In this document: positions 13,803 through 18,748 of the stretch, one piece after another
How the letters are laid out: every line of letters begins with the position of its first letter
How positions within the stretch are numbered: the first letter of the stretch is position 1
Source: an uncultured Oscillospiraceae bacterium
Lineage (GTDB): Bacteria > Bacillota > Clostridia > Oscillospirales > Oscillospiraceae
Length of the DNA stretch: 18,748 bases
Assembly (NCBI GenBank): GCA_910584285.1
Contig: CAJTYK010000041.1
Location: 1-18,748 of the forward strand
Direction of reading: 5' to 3'
The notes under the pieces: generated by a model
The model's input: only the letters and a program-made list of their open reading frames with translations
Databases searched by the model: none
Told to the model about the DNA's origin: nothing
Program-made: the position numbers and the translations under genes

Positions 13803-13866
13803 GGGCGCAGCGCCCCTCCGTGTTCCCCGGCAAACGCCGGGGAACACAAGGACGCGCGTCCTTGTG
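13803..13866 (-). repeat. Cluster of three back-to-back palindromes in the mgl leader
   Basis: Three perfect dyads follow each other almost without gaps: GGGCGC-A-GCGCCC (13803-13815); a 12-bp stem with loop AAAC (13820-13847, arms starting with GTTCCCCGGC); and a 22-base perfect palindrome (13845-13866, half CACAAGGACGC). They lie in the predicted 140-base untranslated leader of mglB. They may be a leader control structure or an inserted REP-like palindromic element. Confidence 0.6.
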
Positions 13867-13882
13867 CGAAAGCATCCCTGCC

Positions 13883-13922
13883 CATCTTCCTGTATCTTAC
13901 TGGAAGATGCGCAAAAATGCAA
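13883..13922 (-). promoter_or_regulatory. mgl operon promoter with an operator-like dyad around the -10
   Basis: On the minus strand TTGCAT (13917-13922) and TAAGAT (13894-13899) are 17 bases apart. Perfect 8-base arms CATCTTCC (13883-13890) and GGAAGATG (13902-13909), 11 bases apart, bracket the -10 and the likely start point. A repressor bound there would block RNA polymerase, so sugar-responsive repression is plausible. No regulator gene lies nearby. Confidence 0.5.
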
Positions 13923-13993
13923 GAGTAACTTGACCGTTGGCCGGTAAATTTTTTGTGAATTCGTGCATAGTGTCCAAATTTATCCACAAAAAA

Positions 13994-14509
13994 CTATATA
14001 GTTCGCCCAATTCCCTGGCCGGGCTCCGCCCCCTCCAGCGCCAGCAGGCGCTCCTTCACCTCCAGCCCGCAGGCAAAGCCGGTGAGGGCCCCGCCCTTCC
14101 CCACCACCCGGTGGCAGGGGGTGAAAATCAGCAGCGGGTTGTCATGGTTGGCCATCCCCACCGCCCGGGCCGCTTTGGGGCGGCCCACCGCGGCGGCGAT
14201 CTCCCCATAGGTCCTGGTCTGGCCATAGGGAATGCCCCGCAGCGCCTCCCACACCGCCAGCTGGAACGCTGTCCCATGGGGGGACAGCGGGACCGAAAAT
14301 GCAGTCCGCCGCCCGGAGAAATACTCCTCCAGCTCCGCCGCGGCCCAAATGGTCAGCTCCGTCTCCCCTAACCGACCGGTCCACTCTCCTGCCGTCTGCC
14401 GGAGGAACACCCTGCTGAGGCCGGAGCCGTCGTCCACCAGCCCCAGCGTGCCGATGGGGCTGTCCTGGTAGAGCACTGGGCCGAGTTCAGGGGCCGTCTT
14501 TCTGCTCAT
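13994..14509 (-). CDS. ogt: Methylated-DNA-[protein]-cysteine S-methyltransferase
   Basis: A 171-residue DNA repair protein that removes alkyl groups from O6 of guanine (and O4 of thymine) by transferring them irreversibly to its own cysteine. The active site PCHRV appears in NPLLIFTPCHRVVGKGG, followed by LTGFACGLEVKERLLALE, the standard C-terminal motif. The winged-helix part FQLAVWEALRGIPYGQTRTYGEIAAAVGRPKAARAVGMA is typical. There is no AraC-like Ada domain, so this is a constitutive Ogt-type enzyme. The start at 14509 overlaps the hprK stop by ATGA, so expression is coupled to hprK; a functional link with carbon regulation is not known and is probably incidental. Length and motifs are normal. 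Confidence 0.95.
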   Translation of the reverse strand: MSRKTAPELGPVLYQDSPIGTLGLVDDGSGLSRVFLRQTAGEWTGRLGETELTIWAAAELEEYFSGRRTAFSVPLSPHGTAFQLAVWEALRGIPYGQTRTYGEIAAAVGRPKAARAVGMANHDNPLLIFTPCHRVVGKGGALTGFACGLEVKERLLALEGAEPGQGIGRTI

Positions 14510-15459
14510 TGTGGGTTCATCTCCAAATATTTCTGGTCGATGTGACTGTCCACCTGCATGGAAAACTCCAGCGCGGCGTTGTAGCCCATCTTTTTGTTCC
14601 GGTTGTTCATGGCGGCCACCTCGATGATCACCGCCAGGTTCCGCCCCGGCTTCACTGGGATCAGCAGCGTGGGGATGCGCACATCCAGCAGAGAAACGAA
14701 GTGCTCATCCGCCCCCAGACGGTCATACAGCTTGCCGTCCTTCCAGGTCTCCAACTGGATCATCATGTCGATGGCGCTGTCGAACTTGACGGCGGACATA
14801 CCAAACAGCCGCCGCACGTCCACCACGCCGATGCCCCGCAGCTCAATATAGTGGCGGATCAGCTCCGGCGCGGTGCCCACCAGCCCCCCGGTGGGGGATC
14901 GGCGGATCTCCACCGCGTCGTCCGCGATGAGCCGGTGGCCCCGTTTTACCAGCTCAATGGCGGTCTCGCTCTTGCCCACGCCGGACTCCCCCGCCAGCAT
15001 CACGCCCTCACCGTACACCTCCACCAGCACGCCGGAGCGGGTGATGGTGGGGGACAGCGCCGAGCGCAGATAGGCGATGAGGGTGCTCATGATGTCGGCG
15101 GTGTTCTCCTGGGTGCCCAGGATCACCTGCCCATGCTTTCTGGCCATCTCCAGGCACTCCGGATAGGGCTTCAGGCCCCGGGCGAAGATCACCGCCGGGG
15201 TGTGGTAGGAGAACAGCGTGTCGAACACCACCGCCCGCTTGGCCGCGGGGATCCCCTCCAGGTAGGAGATCTCCACCAGCCCCAGCAGCTGCATCCGATC
15301 CTTGTCAAAGTAGTCGAAAAAGCCGGTGAGTTGGAGCCCTGGCCGGTTTACGTCCTCGGTGGTGATCCTCCGGTTTCGGTAGCCCTCCGGGCCATAGATC
15401 ACCTTCAGGTGAAAGTTGTCGATGATGGTGCCCAGCTTGATCCCCACGCAGTCCGCCAT
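14506..15459 (-). CDS. hprK: HPr kinase/phosphorylase
   Basis: A 317-residue bifunctional enzyme that phosphorylates or dephosphorylates HPr on its regulatory serine, the switch for CcpA-dependent carbon catabolite repression in Bacillota. The N-terminal domain (1-130) is followed by the catalytic domain with Walker A GESGVGKSE (157-165), the Asp pair in RLIADDAVEI (177-185), the family signature IELRGIGVVDVRRLFG (205-220) and the C-terminal RNLAVIIEVAAMNNRNKKMGYNAA region. One oddity: the usual His before GVLVxVYG is Ser142 here (TITRSGVLVEVYG, codon TCC). In characterised enzymes that His is conserved and implicated in activity. The ATG at 15459 gives the standard N-terminus; the ribosome site is a modest AGGGGG about nine bases upstream. 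It is divergent from rpmB and coupled to ogt. Confidence 0.95.
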   Translation of the reverse strand: MADCVGIKLGTIIDNFHLKVIYGPEGYRNRRITTEDVNRPGLQLTGFFDYFDKDRMQLLGLVEISYLEGIPAAKRAVVFDTLFSYHTPAVIFARGLKPYPECLEMARKHGQVILGTQENTADIMSTLIAYLRSALSPTITRSGVLVEVYGEGVMLAGESGVGKSETAIELVKRGHRLIADDAVEIRRSPTGGLVGTAPELIRHYIELRGIGVVDVRRLFGMSAVKFDSAIDMMIQLETWKDGKLYDRLGADEHFVSLLDVRIPTLLIPVKPGRNLAVIIEVAAMNNRNKKMGYNAALEFSMQVDSHIDQKYLEMNPQ

Positions 15460-15492
15460 GGCGCGCGCCCCCTTGTCCGGTATCGGTATTTT

Positions 15493-15501
15493 ATTCTACC
15501 A
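15493..15501 (-). promoter_or_regulatory. Extended -10 promoter element for hprK
   Basis: The minus strand has TGG directly followed by TAGAAT (15493-15498), an extended -10 about 35 bases before the hprK start. The -35 region is only a T-rich stretch, consistent with an extended -10 promoter. Confidence 0.4.
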
Positions 15502-15544
15502 CATTCCACCCCTGAAAAAAATAGGGAATCTCGGAAATTTCCAC

Positions 15545-15573
15545 TTGATTTTTGCCGGCTCGTATGGTAGCAT
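15545..15573 (+). promoter_or_regulatory. Promoter for rpmB
   Basis: TTGATT (15545-15550) and TAGCAT (15568-15573) are 17 bases apart, with TGG immediately before the -10 (extended -10). The leader to the ATG at 15630 is about 50 bases. Confidence 0.5.
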
Positions 15574-15629
15574 AATGAAGTTATCGTGTATTGTGCGCGT
15601 CATTCCAAGCAGCAAGGAGGTTAGTCAAT

Positions 15630-15818
15630 ATGGCCAAATGCGAGTTCTGCGGCAAGGGCGTGAACTTCGGCATCCAGGTGTCCCACTCTCACCGCCGCTC
15701 CAACCGCCCCTGGAAGCCCAACGTCAAGCGTGTGAAGGCTGTGGTGGACGGCACCCCGAAGCACGTCTATGTGTGCACCCGCTGCCTCCGCTCCGGCAAG
15801 GTCACCCGTGCTGTGTGA
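15630..15818 (+). CDS. rpmB: 50S ribosomal protein bL28
   Basis: A 62-residue ribosomal protein with the expected basic composition. It begins MAKCEFCGKGVNFG, continues VSHSHRRSNRPWKPNVK and ends YVCTRCLRSGKVTRAV. The two CxxC pairs (Cys4/Cys7 and the CTRC near residue 50) form a zinc ribbon, so this is the zinc-binding paralogue type. It binds the large subunit near the exit site region. I chose the ATG at 15630 because AAGGAGG lies nine bases upstream (15614-15620) and MAKCEFCGKG is the normal N-terminus; an upstream in-frame ATG (15591) precedes that site. It is monocistronic, with its own promoter and a strong terminator. Confidence 0.97.
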   Translation: MAKCEFCGKGVNFGIQVSHSHRRSNRPWKPNVKRVKAVVDGTPKHVYVCTRCLRSGKVTRAV

Positions 15819-15836
15819 TTCCATAGGAAAGCAGAT

Positions 15837-15871
15837 CGAACCCCGTGCAGCCGCACGGGGTTCGGTTTTTT
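15837..15871 (+). terminator. Rho-independent terminator of rpmB
   Basis: A perfect 12-bp stem (CGAACCCCGTGC, loop AGCC, GCACGGGGTTCG at 15853-15864) is followed by GTTTTTT (to 15871), 18 bases after the rpmB stop. On the minus strand it faces the end of gpsA and lacks a T tract there. Confidence 0.92.
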
Positions 15872-15909
15872 ATCTCCCCAGGCCGCCCGCAGGCGCGGCC
15901 CCTTTGCCG

Positions 15910-16920
15910 TCAGATCCAGCTTTCCTCTGCCTCCAGCTCGTCCCGGCGCTCCCGGGCCATGAGCCGCTCCAGCACCTGCCGGGGATCCGCCCCCTGGTAC
16001 AGCACCTCATAGGCCCCGGCCGTGATGGGCATCTCCACCCCCGCCCGCTCCGCCAGCTGTTTGGCGCTGGCGGCGGCGTAGTAGCCCTCCACCACCGCCC
16101 CGCCCAGCTCGTCTATGGCCTGTTGGGCGGTTTTACCCTGGCCGATGAGGATGCCCGCCCGCCGATTGCGGGAGTGCATGGAGGTGCAGGTGACGATCAG
16201 ATCCCCCACCCCGGCCAGCCCCGCGAAGGTCTCCTTCCGAGCCCCCAGGGCCACGCCCAAGCGGGCGATCTCCGTCAGTCCTCGGGTCATCAGCGCGGCC
16301 TTGGTGTTGTCCCCGCAGCCCATGCCGTCGCAGCAGCCTGCGCACAGAGCGATGACGTTTTTCAGCGCCGCGCCGATCTCCACCCCCGTGATGTCCGGGG
16401 AGGTGTAGATCCGGAACTGGCGGCTCATGAACAGATCCTGGGCCAGCAGGGCCGCCTCCCGGTTCTCACAGGCCACCACCACCGCCGTGGGCACGCCCCG
16501 GCCCACCTCCTCGGCGTGGGACGGCCCGGACAGCACCACCACCGGGTTGTCCTCCCCCAGCTCCTGCTCCGCCACCTGGTGGAGCAGGAGGGAGGTGTCC
16601 TTCTCAATGCCCTTAGACACCAGGATCACCGGTATGCCCGGATCCAGAAACTCCTTGAGCCGCCGGGCGGTGCCGCGCACCGCGAAGGACGGAGTGGCCA
16701 GCACCACCGCGCCCCGTCCCCGGGCGCAGCTCAGATCCGTGGTGAGCTCCAGAGCGTCCGGCAGGGCCACACCGGGGAGCATGGGGTTCTCCCGCCGCTC
16801 CCGCAGGGCTGCGCTCTCCTGCTCCGTATAGCTCCATAGGGCCGTCTCGTGCCCGTTGGCCAGCAGGGCCAAGGCCAGGGCGGTGCCCCAGGCGCCGCTG
16901 CCGATCACCGCCGCCCTCAT
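15910..16920 (-). CDS. gpsA: Glycerol-3-phosphate dehydrogenase [NAD(P)+]
   Basis: A 336-residue cytoplasmic enzyme reducing dihydroxyacetone phosphate to sn-glycerol-3-phosphate, the backbone for phospholipids. The Rossmann loop is GSGAWGTA (7-14). The substrate and catalytic region includes VVLSGPSHAEEV, the lysine in GAALKNVIALCAG, and GLAGVGDLIVTCTSMHSRNRRAG. Length is normal for the family. The ATG at 16920 overlaps the plsY stop (ATGA), so translation is coupled; its product is the direct substrate of PlsY. A GC-rich hairpin (GGCCGC...GCGGCC, near 15884-15903) follows the stop on the minus strand but has no T tract, so the end of this transcript is not defined. Confidence 0.97.
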   Translation of the reverse strand: MRAAVIGSGAWGTALALALLANGHETALWSYTEQESAALRERRENPMLPGVALPDALELTTDLSCARGRGAVVLATPSFAVRGTARRLKEFLDPGIPVILVSKGIEKDTSLLLHQVAEQELGEDNPVVVLSGPSHAEEVGRGVPTAVVVACENREAALLAQDLFMSRQFRIYTSPDITGVEIGAALKNVIALCAGCCDGMGCGDNTKAALMTRGLTEIARLGVALGARKETFAGLAGVGDLIVTCTSMHSRNRRAGILIGQGKTAQQAIDELGGAVVEGYYAAASAKQLAERAGVEMPITAGAYEVLYQGADPRQVLERLMARERRDELEAEESWI

Positions 16921-17750
16921 GCCTTGTCCTCCTCGTCCTTGGAGGTGGCCGCCGTTTCAGGCGCGGGTTCCGGTTCTCCGGCCGCTTCCGGTTCAGGATC
17001 GGGGGCGGACGCTTCCTCTGCCCCGGGCGCTGCTCCGCCCTCCCCGGCAGCGGGCTGCGCCTTCTTTTTATGGAGGGAGAATTTGGACTCGGTGCCCTTC
17101 ACCAGCCGCACAATATTTCCCCGGTGCTTCCACAGGATCAGCCCGCCCACAATCACGGACAGCAGCAGGATCAGCGGATCCCGGTACACGAACCAGGACA
17201 CAAAGGGGAACGAAAACCCCGCCCAGCAGGAGCCCAAGGACACGTATTTCGTGGCAACGGCCAGGATGAGGAACCCACCCCACACCACCACCGGGATACA
17301 CCAGCTCCAGGGGTTCCCGCTGTCAAAGCCCATCATGATGGCGATGGCCCCGCCGGACAGGATGCCCTTGCCCCCCCGGAACTGGAAGGTACAGGGGTAC
17401 ATATGCCCCAGCAGGCAGAAGGTGCCCGCCCAATACTTGGACAGGGCCACCAGCTCCGGCGAGATGTGCCCCGCGATGAAGGCGGCAAACAGCACCGCCA
17501 GCACCGCCTTCACCACGTCGGACAGGATCACCACCAGCGTCAGCGGCCCGCCGAACACCCGGTAGAAGTTGGTCAGCCCCGCGTTGCCGCTGCCGTGGCT
17601 GCGCACGTCGTTGCGCAGGAGATACCGGGACACCACCACCGCCCCGTTGAAGCAGCCCAGACAGTAGGATACCACGGCCACCCCCGCGGCGGCGGCGGCC
17701 AGCCAGCCGGGGGCCACCCCGGCGGCGTCAATGAATCGAGACAGCATCAT
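16917..17750 (-). CDS. plsY: Acyl-phosphate:glycerol-3-phosphate acyltransferase with an acidic C-terminal tail
   Basis: A 277-residue membrane enzyme that transfers an acyl group from acyl-phosphate to glycerol-3-phosphate, the first committed phospholipid step. PlsY motifs are present: RSHGSGNAGLTNFYRVFG (50-67; the usual GAT is GLT), PCTFQFRGGKGI (119-130) and HRGNIVRLVKGTES (209-222). Several hydrophobic helices cover residues 15-208. Classic PlsY is about 200 residues. Here residues 224-277 form an extra cytoplasmic tail: a short basic stretch (KKKAQ) followed by a Pro/Glu/Ala-rich acidic segment, probably disordered. The ATG at 17750 overlaps the der stop by ATGA and the end overlaps gpsA the same way, so the three genes form one coupled unit. 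Confidence 0.95.
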   Translation of the reverse strand: MMLSRFIDAAGVAPGWLAAAAAGVAVVSYCLGCFNGAVVVSRYLLRNDVRSHGSGNAGLTNFYRVFGGPLTLVVILSDVVKAVLAVLFAAFIAGHISPELVALSKYWAGTFCLLGHMYPCTFQFRGGKGILSGGAIAIMMGFDSGNPWSWCIPVVVWGGFLILAVATKYVSLGSCWAGFSFPFVSWFVYRDPLILLLSVIVGGLILWKHRGNIVRLVKGTESKFSLHKKKAQPAAGEGGAAPGAEEASAPDPEPEAAGEPEPAPETAATSKDEEDKA

Positions 17751-18748
17751 ACGTCCTCCTTATCGCCCTTTTGCCGGATGGTGATGCGGATCGGCGTACC
17801 CGTCAGGCCGAAGGTGGCCCGGATCTGGTTTTCCAGATACCGCCGGTAGGAAAAATGAAACAGCTGGGCGTCGTTGCAGAAAATCACGAAATGGGGAGGT
17901 TTCACGCCGATCTGGGTCATATAGTAGATCTTCAGCCGCTTCCCCTTGTCGGTGGGGGGCTGCACCCGGGCCTGGGCGTCGGCCAGAACCTGGTTGAGCA
18001 CGCCGGTGGGTATGCGCATGGCGGCCTGGTTTACCACGCTGTCAATGAGTCCGAACAGCCTGTCCACCCGCTGCCCCGTCAGGGCGGAAAGGAACAGCAC
18101 CGGGGCGTAGGTCATGTAGCTGAGATCCCGCCGCACGTCCTCCTCCATGCGCTGCATGGTTTTGCCGTCCTTCTCAATGGCGTCCCACTTGTTCACCACG
18201 ATGACGCAGGCCTTCCCCGCGTCGTGGGCCAGCCCTGCCACCTTGGTGTCCTGCTCCGTCACCCCCTCCTGGGCGTCGATGAGGATCAGGCACACATCGC
18301 TGCGCTCAATGGCCATGGTGGCCCGGAGGACGGAAAATTTCTCCACCCGGTCGTCCACCTTGGACTTCTTCCGCATTCCGGCGGTGTCGATGATGAGGTA
18401 CTTCTGCCCGCCCTTTTCAAAATAGCTGTCCACCGCGTCCCGGGTGGTGCCCGCCACATCGGACACAATCACCCGCTCCTGGCCCAGGATCCGGTTCACC
18501 AGGGAGGACTTGCCCACGTTGGGCTTGCCGATGATGGCCACCTTGATCACATCGTCCTCCGCCTCCTCCTCATGCTCGGGCGGAAAGTAGGCGAAGCAAG
18601 CGTCCAGCAGATCGCCGGTGCCATGGCCGTGGACGGCGGACACGGGGTAGGGATCCCCCAGCCCCAGATTGTAAAACTCGTAGATGTCCGGGTTGGTGTG
18701 GCCGGTGGAGTCCATCTTGTTCACCGCCAGCACCACCGGCTTCCGGGA
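17747..18748 (-). CDS. der: Ribosome-associated GTPase Der (EngA), N-terminus beyond the window
   Basis: The last 333 codons are visible; the frame continues past the right edge (reading RKPVVLAVNKMD), so the first GTPase domain is mostly missing. NKMD is the G4 motif of domain 1. Domain 2 is complete: GKPNVGKSS (G1), the GTTRDA segment (G2), DTAG (G3) and NKWD (G4). The C-terminal KH-like domain includes LKIYYMTQIGVKPPHFVIFCND and the family-typical YRRYLENQIRATFGLTGTPIRI. Der has two GTPase domains and acts in 50S subunit assembly; it is normally essential. The stop overlaps the plsY start (ATGA). The order der-plsY-gpsA recurs in Clostridia. Confidence 0.97.
   Translation of the reverse strand, partial: SRKPVVLAVNKMDSTGHTNPDIYEFYNLGLGDPYPVSAVHGHGTGDLLDACFAYFPPEHEEEAEDDVIKVAIIGKPNVGKSSLVNRILGQERVIVSDVAGTTRDAVDSYFEKGGQKYLIIDTAGMRKKSKVDDRVEKFSVLRATMAIERSDVCLILIDAQEGVTEQDTKVAGLAHDAGKACVIVVNKWDAIEKDGKTMQRMEEDVRRDLSYMTYAPVLFLSALTGQRVDRLFGLIDSVVNQAAMRIPTGVLNQVLADAQARVQPPTDKGKRLKIYYMTQIGVKPPHFVIFCNDAQLFHFSYRRYLENQIRATFGLTGTPIRITIRQKGDKEDV

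Overview
The window reads as a GC-rich chromosome segment from a Bacillota/Clostridia bacterium, most likely a gut Oscillospiraceae-type anaerobe. This placement is an inference from several things: HPr kinase (a low-GC Gram-positive-type carbon regulator) in a GC-rich background, the der-plsY-gpsA gene order, strong AGGAGG ribosome binding sites, a zinc-ribbon L28 protein, and an ECF sigma factor coupled to a membrane-anchored partner. Nearly all genes are on the minus strand; only a DivIVA-like coiled-coil gene and rpmB are on the plus strand. I saw no rRNA, tRNA, CRISPR array or intact insertion sequence.

Layout, left to right. 1-1679: a Gfo/Idh/MocA oxidoreductase cut by the left edge, preceded in transcription order by a CaCA-type calcium/sodium antiporter; the antiporter is divergent from a DivIVA-like gene (1875-2507). 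2508-2802: no conserved gene; it holds a perfect 10-bp hairpin, a possible 42-codon ORF coupled to the serpin stop, and a possible trace of an IS30-like start. 2803-4778: an ECF sigma factor whose stop overlaps the start of a membrane-anchored serpin. 4927-8909: response regulator, sensor kinase, secreted protein of unknown function and membrane-anchored C39-type cysteine peptidase. 9072-13747: an mglBAC-type galactose/sugar ABC transporter (transcribed B, A, C), whose permease carries an unusual 215-residue coiled-coil N-terminus. 13994-15459: hprK and ogt, overlapping by ATGA. 15630-15818: rpmB, divergent from hprK, with a strong terminator. 15910-18748: der (N-terminus off the right edge), plsY and gpsA, joined by ATGA overlaps.

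How the parts fit. GpsA makes glycerol-3-phosphate and PlsY acylates it, so two successive phospholipid steps sit in one operon behind a ribosome-assembly GTPase. HprK controls carbon catabolite repression, and the mgl transporter is a plausible target, though no link is visible in the sequence. The least ordinary part is 2.8-9.0 kb. Here an ECF sigma factor has a serpin in the position and topology usually taken by an anti-sigma factor. Beside it, a two-component system appears to control both itself and a cysteine peptidase: the same 36-bp operator/promoter segment (28 of 36 identical) lies before the regulator gene and before the peptidase gene. A protease and a protease inhibitor, each with its own signalling genes, are therefore next to each other. 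This is the best candidate for an undescribed system; its function remains an inference.
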